From positions 186,001 through 250,000 of the forward strand of contig NZ_JBQOUY010000001.1 of the NCBI RefSeq assembly GCF_052216985.1: a stretch of DNA of 64,000 nt, read 5' to 3'. Under the pieces are notes generated by a model. The model saw only the letters and a list, made by a program, of their open reading frames with translations. It ran no database searches and was not told where the DNA came from. The first letter of the stretch is position 1. Each line of letters opens with the position of its first letter. Positions 42,477-51,361 of this stretch are shown here, piece after piece. The DNA is from Acidaminococcus fermentans_A. Lineage in GTDB: Bacteria; Bacillota; Negativicutes; Acidaminococcales; Acidaminococcaceae. The translations under genes and the position numbers were made by a program.

Positions 42477-43679
42477 CCGAACAGGAAAAATGCCGGACCA
42501 GCGCCTCCAGACTCCGGAGCACCGGAGTCATATAATTCACAGGGAACATCTGGACCACGTCAAACAGCAGCACACTGTTGGCCATATTGTAGAGCTTCCG
42601 GCACCGGGAAGATCGATTGGCAAACAGAGATGCAAAGAACTGGACATTGGTGGTGACAAGCACCGGGGCGTCCCAGTTTTCCGTAGCCAGCCGTCGGGTA
42701 TCCATCTTTTCGTCCGTGTCTTCATACTCTACCTGGCTGTGGTGTTCAATGACGTTTTCCTCTCCCAGGTAGGACCGAAGGATGTCCGCTGTCTGTTCAA
42801 TGATGGACGTATAAGAAATCACATAAATGATGTGACATTTCCCACAGATTTTGGCCTTTTCCAGCGCCCAGGCAAAGACGGAAAGGGTCTTGCCCCCGCC
42901 GGTGGGAACGGTCAGGGTATAGATCCGGTTTTCCTTATTCTTCCCCATCTGGATGCACCACCGAAGGATTTCGCACCGCTTCCGATTCAGATCATTTTGC
43001 GGATGGAAGAATCCCTTTTCCTTCAAGGCGGAAAAGAACCGTTCATGGAGCTGTTCCAGAGAAGCAAAACCGCCCCTCTTCACCGCGCCCCTCTGCATAT
43101 AGGCTTCTGTGTCCAAAAAGTCTCCATCCACCAGACAGGAATAGAGCATCCGCAACCAAAGCACTTGTCCAATGGCATCGGGCTTCCCATCGTTCTGATA
43201 ATGTTGGGCCACCTGCTCGATGGCTTTGACCGGTTTCGGTGCTTCCAGCTCCTGTTCCCAAGCAAAATAATCAGGAACTTTTTTCTTCAATCGGGCCGAA
43301 AGAGTATTTCCTCCCGGCAAATCTGCCTGTGATCCAAAATCCGGCAATTCTGCATGATGTCCGGCAATACAGAAAGCTTCCATTACAGATGTAGAGGTTC
43401 CATTTTTGCCAAAAGCTGGACCCCCGCCGTAGAATGGTCCACTCGGCCATGTGTCTGCCCCAAAAGGTATTTCTGGAAGTCCGCACTGTACTTACCTGCG
43501 TCATGGTACAGCCCGCACTGCCGGGCCGCTTCCTTCATTTCCGGAGTAGGAGCAAACTCCTCCGCCAGCCGGGCCACCTGCTGGAGATGGTCCAGCAGGA
43601 GCTGAGGCGGCCGTTTTCCCTCTGGATCCAGATGGGCCAAATATGGTTTTCTATCCAACATTGCCTGTTGCAACTCCAT
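42460..43679 (-). pseudogene. cas3: cas3 (type I-C), frameshifted and 3'-truncated
   Basis: First ~100 codons (43383-43679) are the HD nuclease domain (LDHLQQVARL, GLYHDAGKYSADFQKYLLG, DHSTAGVQLLA). A frameshift at about 43385 moves to a second frame (42460-43383) with IAGHHAELPD, the Walker A TVPTGGGKTLSVFAWAL and SYTSIIEQTADILRSYLG. The Walker B region reads LLFDVVQMFP where active Cas3 has D-E, so Glu is replaced by Val. The gene then ends at FSCSALLYS, about half the normal ~800 residues, fused to cas2. No function expected. Confidence 0.87.
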
Positions 43680-43787
43680 CCCCTCCTTCTGTTCTTTTTA
43701 CTATACCATATCCTGTGGGTAAAAAACTCCCCGATGCACACCATCCAGCAAATGATGGACCCTTCGTCCTCTTCCTCCTCTGCAAAA

Positions 43788-43837
43788 AAGCTGCGGCCTC
43801 ACCTTCCCCTTCCAGGACGGTATGATCCGCAGCTCTT
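43788..43837 (-). terminator. smpB terminator
   Basis: AGCTGCGG and CCGCAGCT arms with a long loop, followed on the minus strand by TTTTTTGC. Between smpB and the cas3 remnant. Confidence 0.75.
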
Positions 43838-43844
43838 TTCTTGT

Positions 43845-44309
43845 TTACCGGTTCCGTTCTTTCATGGCCCGGTCGATATCCCGTTTAGCAGCCCGGTCCG
43901 CCATGGCCTGGCGCTTGTCGTAGAGTTTTTTCCCGGTGGCCAGGGCCAGTTTGCATTTCACCAATCCGTGGCTGAAATACAGCTGGAGGGGGACCAGGGT
44001 GAATCCTTTTTCTTTGGTCTTTCCGATCAGCTTCTGGATTTCCCTTTTGTGCATCAGCAGCTTCCGGTCCCGGAGAGGATCTACATTGAACCGGTTCCCC
44101 TGTTCGTAAGGACTGATGTGGAGGTTGTAGATGTATACTTCACTGCTCTTGGTCACGGCTGCATAGGAATCCTTCAGGTTGGCCTTCCCCTGGCGGAGGG
44201 ATTTCACTTCCGTCCCGGTAAGGACCATGCCGGTTTCATAGGTTTCGTGGATGAAATAGTCATGCCTTGCTTTCCTGTTTTCTGCGATTACCTTCACTGG
44301 CTTTTCCAT
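43845..44309 (-). CDS. smpB: SsrA-binding protein SmpB
   Basis: Partner of tmRNA in rescue of stalled ribosomes. Recognised by NRKARHDYFIHETYETGMVL (~10-29), TEVKSLRQGKANLKDSY (~33-49) and the basic tail (YDKRQAMADRAAKRDIDRAM). 154 residues. Its first 50 bases overlap the 3' end of rnr. The ssrA gene itself is not visible here. Confidence 0.97.
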   Translation of the reverse strand: MEKPVKVIAENRKARHDYFIHETYETGMVLTGTEVKSLRQGKANLKDSYAAVTKSSEVYIYNLHISPYEQGNRFNVDPLRDRKLLMHKREIQKLIGKTKEKGFTLVPLQLYFSHGLVKCKLALATGKKLYDKRQAMADRAAKRDIDRAMKERNR

Positions 44310-46722
44310 GTTTCCGATCCCTTCTTCTCCGCCGTCGGCGGTTGTTTTTCTTCTTTCCGCTTTTTTCTGCTCCTGCCGCAGTCCCCTGGGGCAGGAGCTG
44401 GCTCAGCCCGGCCCCGTTTTGTTTCTGGGACCCGCTCTTTTTCTTTTTCCTGCGGCCGCTCTTCTTCCCGGTCTCTTTCCGACCTTCGCTCTTCCGGCCA
44501 GTGGTCTCATTCCGCAGTCTTCCCGTAGCAATGCCGGTCTTGGTCTTCTTTTGCCGTCCCAATTCCCGGCGCATCTGGTCTGCCGCTTCCGGTGCCAGGC
44601 CGGCCAGGACGAAATCGATCTTCCGCTCGGAGACGTCCACCTGGAGGACCTGGATTTCCACCTGGTCACCCAGCCGGTACCGATGGCCTAGATGCTGGCC
44701 GATCAGAGCATACTGGCCGTCCACATAATCATAGTAATCATCCGTAAGGCTGGAGATGTGGACCAGCCCTTCCACTCCATTTTCCAGTTCCACAAAGAAG
44801 CCAAAGGAAGAGACTCCGGAAATGGTCCCGGCAAATTCCTGCCCCACGAACTGGAGCATGTATTCAGCCATCTTCAGATCCACCGTCTGCCGTTCCGCAT
44901 CGATGGCAGCCCGTTCCCGGATGGAACAGTGGGAGGCCACCAGGCTCAGCCGCTGGGTCCTCTCTTCCGCCTGCTGCCGGCTCAGCCGTTCACCCTCCAG
45001 CTGCCGGCGCAGGAGCCGGTGGACCATCAGGTCCGGATAACGGCGGATAGGAGAAGTGAAATGGGTATAGAAGTGTGCCGCCAGACCGAAATGGCCGATA
45101 TTCTCCGTCTGGTAGAGGGCCTGACGCATGCTCCGGAGCGCTACGGTAGAAATCAGCTTTTCTTCCGGCTTCCCAGACACTTTGTCCAGGGCCCGCTGGA
45201 GTTCCTTAGGACGCATCTTCTCTTCTATTTTCAGGGTGACTCCGAAGAGAGCCATCAGCTTGGCCAGGTTCTGGATCTTTTCTGGATCCGGCAGGTCGTG
45301 GACCCGGTAGATGAAGGGCCGTTTGTGTTTGGCCATAAAGCCGGCTACTGTTTCGTTGGCGGCCAGCATGAATTCTTCGATGAGCATCTCGGCCACGGAC
45401 CGTTCCCGCTTCACGATGGCCACTGGATGTTTCTCTTCATCCAGGAGCACCTTTTGTTCCGGCAGTTCGAAATTGATGGCGCCCCGGCGTTCCCTCTTTT
45501 TATGGAGCACCTGCTGGAGCTGAGCCATATTTTCCAGCATGGGAACGATGTCCGCATATTTCTCCCGCAGGTCCTCATCCTGATCCACCAGGATGGCCCT
45601 CACATCAGGATAGTTCATCCGATGATGGTTGTTGATCACGCTGGGCGCGATGGTGAAGGAAATGATCCGGCCGGTCTTCCCGTCGATGAGCATCTCACAG
45701 GCCATGGTAAGCCGGTCTTCCCCTTCGTTCAGGCTGCAGATGCCATTGCTCAGTTCCACCGGCAGCATGGGCAGCACCCGGTCCACCAGGTAGACGCTGG
45801 TCCCCCGTTCATAAGCTTCCTGATCCAGCAGGGAATGAGGCTGCACATAGTAGCTCACATCGGCGATATAGACCCCCAGGAAGTAATTGTCTCCCTGTTT
45901 TTCCACATAGACGGCATCGTCAAGGTCCTTGGAATCCACCCCGTCGATGGTGATGATATTCCATTTCCGCCGATCCAGCCGGTTCTGGATTTCCTTCTTT
46001 TTGATTTTCTGTTCCACTTTCTCCGCAGCCGCCTGGACAGGTGCCGGGAATTTGGTGGGCAAGTCGTTGTCCTTGATGATGGAAAGGATTTCCAGGCCGA
46101 TATCCCCGGGTTTCCCCAGGATCTCCACGATCTTTCCTTCCGCGTTCCGCCGTTCATCCGGCCAAGTAGTGATTTCCACCACGACTTTTTCTTTGTCACG
46201 GGCTCCGTTGAAATCTTTCCGGCGTACATAGATGTCCCGGCCCACTCGTTTGTTGTCCAGGATCACGAAGCCGAATTCTCCCGATTTGCTGAAGGTCCCC
46301 ACCAGTTTATGATGGGCCCGGTCCAGGATCCGGATGATCTTCCCTTCCTGCCGGTCGTCGAAGCCGCTCTTCATCACCCGGGCCATGACTGTATCTCCGT
46401 CCATGGCGCCGCTGAGGCTGCTGGCCGGGATAAAGAGATCCCCGTCAGCCGTTTTCTCCTCCGGGATCACAAAGGCAAAGCCCTTGCTGGTCACCTGGCA
46501 GCGGCCTACCACCAGACCCATGGCCGCCGGCAGTCCATAGGTATTGAACCGGGTCTTTACCACCTGTCCCCGGTCTTCCAGGTCTTTCAGCACCTGCCAG
46601 AACAGCTTCAGGTCATCGCCTTCCAGCGCCAAGGCTTTCAGCAGTTCTTCCGCTCCCACAGGGGCCACCGGATGTTCCTTCATATATCCTAGGAGCCGTG
46701 TTTCCAATTCCGTATTCGTCAT
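44260..46722 (-). CDS. rnr: ribonuclease R
   Basis: 3'-5' exoribonuclease for structured RNA. N-terminal winged helix, two cold-shock OB folds, the RNB catalytic domain (TIDGVDSKDLDDAVYVEK with the metal-binding aspartates near residue 265; DVSYYVQPHSLLD; RRYPDLMVHRLL near 580), an S1 domain (FAGTISGVSSFGFFVELENG near 640) and a long Arg/Lys-rich tail, unusually rich in a run of arginines. 820 residues. Overlaps the thioesterase gene (ATGA) and smpB. Confidence 0.96.
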   Translation of the reverse strand: MTNTELETRLLGYMKEHPVAPVGAEELLKALALEGDDLKLFWQVLKDLEDRGQVVKTRFNTYGLPAAMGLVVGRCQVTSKGFAFVIPEEKTADGDLFIPASSLSGAMDGDTVMARVMKSGFDDRQEGKIIRILDRAHHKLVGTFSKSGEFGFVILDNKRVGRDIYVRRKDFNGARDKEKVVVEITTWPDERRNAEGKIVEILGKPGDIGLEILSIIKDNDLPTKFPAPVQAAAEKVEQKIKKKEIQNRLDRRKWNIITIDGVDSKDLDDAVYVEKQGDNYFLGVYIADVSYYVQPHSLLDQEAYERGTSVYLVDRVLPMLPVELSNGICSLNEGEDRLTMACEMLIDGKTGRIISFTIAPSVINNHHRMNYPDVRAILVDQDEDLREKYADIVPMLENMAQLQQVLHKKRERRGAINFELPEQKVLLDEEKHPVAIVKRERSVAEMLIEEFMLAANETVAGFMAKHKRPFIYRVHDLPDPEKIQNLAKLMALFGVTLKIEEKMRPKELQRALDKVSGKPEEKLISTVALRSMRQALYQTENIGHFGLAAHFYTHFTSPIRRYPDLMVHRLLRRQLEGERLSRQQAEERTQRLSLVASHCSIRERAAIDAERQTVDLKMAEYMLQFVGQEFAGTISGVSSFGFFVELENGVEGLVHISSLTDDYYDYVDGQYALIGQHLGHRYRLGDQVEIQVLQVDVSERKIDFVLAGLAPEAADQMRRELGRQKKTKTGIATGRLRNETTGRKSEGRKETGKKSGRRKKKKSGSQKQNGAGLSQLLPQGTAAGAEKSGKKKNNRRRRRRRDRKHGKASEGNRRKQESKA

Positions 46723-47120
46723 GCTTTCTCCTCATACATCAGCTTGCCGTCCGCTTCCGCTGCGATGCTCCCGTCCTCCCGGACCACCTGCCCGGTCATT
46801 TCCAGCAGCTGCCCTTTCCTCCGCTTCACTTTGGTGATCACTTCGATCCGTTCCCCGATGCGCACCGGCTGCCGAAAGCGGACTTCCAGCCGAGCCGTGT
46901 AGGCCACTTTGTGTTCATACATATAAGGATAATTCCCCATGGTCTCGTCCAGCAGGGTGGATATCAGTCCTCCGTGCATCCGGCCATCATAGCTTTGATG
47001 GACCGGCTGGGGCACGAAGCTGGTATAGCAGCCTTCCGCATCAGTGCGGAAATGCAGGTGGAGCCCCATAGGGTTGTCCTTCCCACAGCCGAAACACATG
47101 GTATCTCTCGTTCTTTCCAT
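46719..47120 (-). CDS. PaaI-type hotdog thioesterase
   Basis: 133 residues from the ATG at 47120, which has GGAGG ten nt upstream; a longer frame at 47213 runs inside the esterase gene. MCFGCGKDNPMGLHLHF near the N-terminus and MHGGLISTLLDETMG (~54-68) are the hotdog-fold acyl-CoA thioesterase marks. Inserted between the esterase and rnr in the otherwise canonical secG-esterase-rnr-smpB order. Acyl substrate unknown. Confidence 0.85.
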   Translation of the reverse strand: MERTRDTMCFGCGKDNPMGLHLHFRTDAEGCYTSFVPQPVHQSYDGRMHGGLISTLLDETMGNYPYMYEHKVAYTARLEVRFRQPVRIGERIEVITKVKRRKGQLLEMTGQVVREDGSIAAEADGKLMYEEKA

Positions 47121-47125
47121 TTTCT

Positions 47126-47863
47126 CTATGCCTCCAAAAAAGCCTCTATGGCCGTATAAATGGTTTGTCGGCCTTTGTATAAAGTTATGACGTGACGGGC
47201 CTGAGGGATCCACAGCAGCTGTTTTTCCTGGGAAGCTGCTTGATCAGCAATGTATTGGGCGCTTTCCGGCCGTACCGTATGGTCTGTTTTGGACTGGATG
47301 ATCAGCAGGGGCTGATCCACCTGGGACAGATATTTCCCTTTGACGGCCTTCAGCAGCCGGACCAACTGATGGACGGCTTTGATAGGCATACAGCGATAGG
47401 CCACATTGTACCGTTCCGGAGCATCGATGGTCCTCGGATGTTTGGGGATGACCCAGTAGGGCAGCCGGTCCGCCAGCCAGAGGAAATATACACGCCAGTC
47501 GTAGAGGTAGATGGGAGTGGAAATCACCACCAGCTTGTCCACATCCGTTACCGCCCCGGCATACAGGCTCAGCAGCCCTCCCATGGAAAGGCCGATGACC
47601 GTCACTTGGGAACAGCAGGCCCGGAGATGGGCCACTCCGTCCCGCACCTGTTTTTCCCATTGTTCTGCTTTTACATCCAGCAAATCATGGGGATCCGTCC
47701 CGTGGCCCGCCAGAAGCAGTCCTTCCACCGTATATCCCTTCCTTCTGAGCTGTTCTCCCAGTTCCCGCAGCTCAGAAGGACTGCCGGTGAAGCCATGGAT
47801 CAGCAGGACCCCTTTATGGTTTCCACCTTGCCAAAAGAACGGTTCTGCTCCAGGCAGTACCAT
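47126..47863 (-). CDS. alpha/beta hydrolase, carboxylesterase (Est30-like)
   Basis: Oxyanion motif LLIHGFTGSPSEL (~20-32), nucleophile elbow VIGLSMGGLLSL (~91-102) and C-terminal ARHVITL with the catalytic His. 245 residues, matching Est30/YvaK esterases that accompany secG and rnr in Bacillus. The function in this operon is unexplained even in the model organism. Confidence 0.88.
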   Translation of the reverse strand: MVLPGAEPFFWQGGNHKGVLLIHGFTGSPSELRELGEQLRRKGYTVEGLLLAGHGTDPHDLLDVKAEQWEKQVRDGVAHLRACCSQVTVIGLSMGGLLSLYAGAVTDVDKLVVISTPIYLYDWRVYFLWLADRLPYWVIPKHPRTIDAPERYNVAYRCMPIKAVHQLVRLLKAVKGKYLSQVDQPLLIIQSKTDHTVRPESAQYIADQAASQEKQLLWIPQARHVITLYKGRQTIYTAIEAFLEA

Positions 47864-47886
47864 GGTCTCTCCCCCTTCCCCATAGC

Positions 47887-47918
47887 AAAAATGGCATTAC
47901 CCGACCCAGGCAATGCCA
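47887..47918 (-). terminator. hairpin after secG
   Basis: TGGCATT/AATGCCA stem followed on the minus strand by TTTTTG. No promoter is evident between it and the esterase start, so read-through is likely. Confidence 0.65.
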
Positions 47919-47948
47919 CTGTGAATTGTGTGAACGTTCTTCAATTGC

Positions 47949-48173
47949 TTACTGCAAGCGGGCGATTGCCACGTTGATGACAGCAAAGATCAGACCCAAT
48001 ACTACGGTGATCCGGGCCAATGCTTCATCCATATCGGTGGGTTTGCCACCGAACAGGGACTCGCCACCCCCCATTCCGCTGAAGCCGGCGCTCTTCCCGG
48101 ACTGGAGCAGGATGGAACCGATCATCAGGATGCTCACGATCACATCAAGGACCATCAATATATCTAAAGCCAC
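47949..48173 (-). CDS. secG: preprotein translocase subunit SecG
   Basis: Two hydrophobic helices (LMVLDVIVSILMIGSILLQSG and ARITVVLGLIFAVINVAIA) around the conserved GMGGGESLFGG loop. 74 residues from GTG at 48173, which has GGAGG eight nt upstream; the GTG at 48188 would overlap that ribosome site. First gene of the esterase-thioesterase-rnr-smpB group. Confidence 0.94.
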   Translation of the reverse strand: MALDILMVLDVIVSILMIGSILLQSGKSAGFSGMGGGESLFGGKPTDMDEALARITVVLGLIFAVINVAIARLQ

Positions 48174-48203
48174 AGGTATTCCCTCCACATATCAGATTCT
48201 TTT

Positions 48204-48233
48204 ATTTTACACCATACCATTGGATTTTGTCCA
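48204..48233 (-). promoter_or_regulatory. secG promoter
   Basis: Minus strand TGGACA (48233-48228), 18-nt spacer, TAAAAT (48209-48204). Confidence 0.6.
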
Positions 48234-48335
48234 GAGTTTCCGGGACACTCATGGAATCCGACTGGCTGTCCGATTCGTTTTTTTATTCTTCAAATAAAAG
48301 GCCTGTCCAATCCAGGTAATTCCTTTTTTGATGGT

Positions 48336-49355
48336 TCATTCTTCTGCAGTTGGACTTCCCGCCCTCTCTAGCACCTCGCTGGCAGTCAGGGTCATCTGCA
48401 AATACTCCTCCGCCTCTATTTTTTTCTTTCCGTCCACAATCCGGGCATATTCCTCGAACTCTTCCACCATCCGGTTCCTCCGTTCCGGGGGAATCCAGCT
48501 TTGGATGTTCTCTTTCTTTTTTCCAGCACCAATGCTGAACTGATCCCGGTCCGGACCCTGGAGAAACCTCCAGACCAGCCTGTCCGGATGGATGGGTTTT
48601 CCTTCCACCTTCAGCCAGCCTTTTTCACCCTGGATCTGGAGAAAGGAAGGACTGTCCGAATCCTTAGCAGCAGTAAGCACCGCCTGGAACCCAGGATACT
48701 GGAGGAGCAGCACCCCGGAGGTGTCCACCCTGTTCCATCCCCGGTTGGGGGCATAGGCCACTTTTTCTGGCCGGCCGCACAGACCCACAGCAAAGGCGAT
48801 GTTATACACATCCAGGTCGTACAGAGCCCCGCCGAAAGCCGCCGGATCAAAGGCTGGCAGCACTTCTTTCTGCAGGTACTGGTCGTACCGGCTGGAATAC
48901 TGGGAATAATTGCACTGGATCAGCCGGATAGGCCCCAGTTTCGGCACCAGTTCCCGGATTTTCCGGAACAGAGCTCCGTGCCACAGGGGCATGGCTTCCA
49001 AAAGAAAAAGTCCCTGTTCCCGGGCCAGTTCCGCCAGGTCCTGCGCCTGGGCAAAAGAGGGGCAGAAGGGCTTTTCCAGGATCACGTTTTTCCCGGCCAG
49101 GAGGGCTGCCCGGGCGTATGCATAATGGACCTGGTTCACTAGGGCGATGTACACCGTATCCACGCCTCCCTCCCGGAACAGGGATTCCAGGTCCGTGAAC
49201 ACCTGGGAAATCCCATACTCCCGGGCCAGGGCTTCTCCCCGCTGCCGGCTGTATTCCCGGCACCACAGGGCCTTCACCCGGATCCCCGGCACCGCCTCCA
49301 TGGACGCCAGGGCCACGGGAACAATGGCTCCGGACCCCAATACTCCCACGTCCAT
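48336..49355 (-). CDS. Gfo/Idh/MocA-family oxidoreductase
   Basis: NAD(P)-binding loop GVLGSGAIVPVALA at residues ~4-17, the catalytic EKPF motif (KNVILEKPFCPSF, ~88-100), and a C-terminal alpha/beta domain (FGGALYDLDVYNIAFAVG). 339 residues. Substrate, probably a sugar or polyol, cannot be told from sequence. Downstream of the two-component system with a 20-bp gap. Confidence 0.85.
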   Translation of the reverse strand: MDVGVLGSGAIVPVALASMEAVPGIRVKALWCREYSRQRGEALAREYGISQVFTDLESLFREGGVDTVYIALVNQVHYAYARAALLAGKNVILEKPFCPSFAQAQDLAELAREQGLFLLEAMPLWHGALFRKIRELVPKLGPIRLIQCNYSQYSSRYDQYLQKEVLPAFDPAAFGGALYDLDVYNIAFAVGLCGRPEKVAYAPNRGWNRVDTSGVLLLQYPGFQAVLTAAKDSDSPSFLQIQGEKGWLKVEGKPIHPDRLVWRFLQGPDRDQFSIGAGKKKENIQSWIPPERRNRMVEEFEEYARIVDGKKKIEAEEYLQMTLTASEVLERAGSPTAEE

Positions 49356-49376
49356 ACCAATCGCCTCCCTGCTCCG

Positions 49377-50636
49377 TTAGAAAGTCACCCCGAAGGTGAT
49401 CACGCCGTCCTTGTAATCCACCTGGATCTTCCCGCCCAGCAGCCGGGTGGCTTCTTCCGCCATGGAAAGGCCGATCCCGTACCCGGCCTTCTGGCTGTTG
49501 TGGCTTTCATCCCCCCGGTAGAACCGTTCAAAGAAATGGGAATAGTCCACCTGGGCACCGTTCTTGTAATCATTGGACACAAAGGCCCGGAAGCCCTGCT
49601 TCCCATGGGGTTCCAGCACTGCCCGGATGGTGCCGCCCTCATCACAGTATTTGGCCGCATTGTCCATGAAGATGGTGAAGATCTCGTAGAGATACTTGGG
49701 ATCCGTCTCCCCCTGGAGATTCGGGTGGATTTCCTTCACCAGGGTTTTCTTTTCCCCTTCCACCACCGGAGCAAAGGACTGGACCGCTTCTTCGAAGGTC
49801 CGGCTGATGTCCACTGGTTCCCGTTTCAGCAGCTGCTGGTTCTTTTCCCCCATTTTGGCCAGCATGATCAGCTCGTTGATCAGACGGGTCACCCGTTTCA
49901 CCTGGAACAGGATGTTGTCCGTCCACTGGCTTTTGCCGCTGATCAGTTCCAGAGCTTCCGCATTGGCGGAAATAATGGCAATGGGGGTCTTCAGCTCGTG
50001 ACCGGCGTTGGTGATGAACCGTTTCTGGCTGGCCACGTTTTCCACAAAGGGCCGGATGGCATAATTGCTCAGGAACATGAGGATCATCATGTACAGCAGG
50101 ATGCACACCAGGCCGAACCGGAGGGAATACCGCATAAAGGCATCCACGGCTCCCACATCCCGGGTGCAGTCCATGACCACCACCAGCCGGCCGCCCCCGG
50201 GCCGCTCCGTAACGCTGTAACAGTAGCTGGCCCGTTTGTTCTTGAACACGCCCTGGGCCTGGGGACCATCCGCCAGTGTCCGGGCGATTTCCAGAGCCTG
50301 GAGTTCGTTGAAGGCGGAAATGTTGGACAGGTTCAGCCGCTGGATCCGGCCGTCATGATCCAGGATTACGCTGAAATACCGGGTCTGGTGGGCAAATTCC
50401 GGAGTATCATTGTACCATTCCGGGTCGCTGAGCCAGCTTTCCGTACTGGTCCCCGGCTGATGGGAGGGCATGATTCCATCGTTCTGGACAATGGCAGTCA
50501 GCAGAGTGTCCACTTCCGACCGCATTTTCATATAGGTAATGCCGTTGATCAGCCCCAGGGCCCCGGCCAGGATGATCACCACGGCCACAAAAGCCAGCAG
50601 CAGGAATTTCCGCCGCAGACGATGGATCATATCCAT
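49377..50636 (-). CDS. membrane sensor histidine kinase
   Basis: Two transmembrane helices (FLLLAFVAVVIILAGALGL near the N-terminus and YSLRFGLVCILLYMMILMFL near residue 175) flank an extracytoplasmic sensor domain of about 135 residues. Phospho-acceptor His in NAGHELKTPIAIISANAEAL (~215), N box FTIFMDNAAKYCDEG and G box AGYGIGLSMAEEA; the D/F box is degenerate. 419 residues. Pairs with the response regulator 12 bases upstream. Stimulus unknown. Confidence 0.92.
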   Translation of the reverse strand: MDMIHRLRRKFLLLAFVAVVIILAGALGLINGITYMKMRSEVDTLLTAIVQNDGIMPSHQPGTSTESWLSDPEWYNDTPEFAHQTRYFSVILDHDGRIQRLNLSNISAFNELQALEIARTLADGPQAQGVFKNKRASYCYSVTERPGGGRLVVVMDCTRDVGAVDAFMRYSLRFGLVCILLYMMILMFLSNYAIRPFVENVASQKRFITNAGHELKTPIAIISANAEALELISGKSQWTDNILFQVKRVTRLINELIMLAKMGEKNQQLLKREPVDISRTFEEAVQSFAPVVEGEKKTLVKEIHPNLQGETDPKYLYEIFTIFMDNAAKYCDEGGTIRAVLEPHGKQGFRAFVSNDYKNGAQVDYSHFFERFYRGDESHNSQKAGYGIGLSMAEEATRLLGGKIQVDYKDGVITFGVTF

Positions 50637-50648
50637 AATGGACCTCTT

Positions 50649-51329
50649 TTAATTGGCCAGGGCCGGAGCCTGGAGCACAAAGGCCCCGTCCGGATGGCCG
50701 TCGATGGTAAGATTGCCGCCGATGGCCTTGAGCTTTTCCCGCAGGTAGGATACGTAGATCCACACGATTCCCTGATCTTCCTGCTTTTCGTCCTGCCAGA
50801 TCCGGTCAAAGAGCATCCGGGTTTCGCAGGGTTTCCCCGGGTGCTGCATGAAGTACTTCATCAGCTGGGTTTCCTTGGGAGAAAGCCGGACACTGCTTTT
50901 GCTGGACAGCTCCCCTTCCGCACAGTTCAATGTCACCGTACCGGCCTGGAGGGTATTCCGGTTGAAATCTTCCTGCCGCCGGGTCAGGCTCCGGAGCCGG
51001 GCCAGCAGTTCCCCCATGGCAAAAGGTTTGGTCAGGTAATCATCGGCCCCTGCGTCCAGTCCCGTGATCCGGTCGTCCACTTCGGCCTTGGCCGTGAGCA
51101 TGATCACCGGGGTCCGGTCCCCTTCCTGCCGGAGTTCCGTCAGGGCGGTGATCCCGTCCTTTACCGGCATCATGATATCGAAGATCATGGCATCGTAGAT
51201 GTTCTGGCGTGCCTTGTCCACAGCAGCCTGTCCGTCATAGACCGGATCCACCTGGCAGCCGGAATGTTCCAGCACGGCGCACAGGGCCATGGACATGGCT
51301 TTTTCGTCTTCTGCAAGCAATACTTTCAT
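50649..51329 (-). CDS. OmpR/PhoB-family response regulator
   Basis: Receiver domain with acidic pair EDE (~7-9), phosphorylation site FDIMMPVKDG (~51) and Lys in PFAMGELLARL (~102), followed by a winged-helix DNA-binding domain with LSPKETQLMKYFMQHPGKP and VSYLREKLKAIGG. 226 residues. Cognate regulator of the histidine kinase immediately downstream. Confidence 0.95.
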   Translation of the reverse strand: MKVLLAEDEKAMSMALCAVLEHSGCQVDPVYDGQAAVDKARQNIYDAMIFDIMMPVKDGITALTELRQEGDRTPVIMLTAKAEVDDRITGLDAGADDYLTKPFAMGELLARLRSLTRRQEDFNRNTLQAGTVTLNCAEGELSSKSSVRLSPKETQLMKYFMQHPGKPCETRMLFDRIWQDEKQEDQGIVWIYVSYLREKLKAIGGNLTIDGHPDGAFVLQAPALAN

Positions 51330-51361
51330 GGATGATTGACTCCTTTCCCTGGGTCAGTGGT

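Noticed and set aside
43700..43708. Extended -10 (TGGTATAGT) upstream of the cas3 remnant
   Set aside because: No -35 box at any usual spacing, and the gene is dead, so no promoter was annotated.
44692..46692. 666-codon open frame on the plus strand
   Set aside because: Exact antisense of rnr with the same His/Asp-rich shadow composition and no ribosome site.
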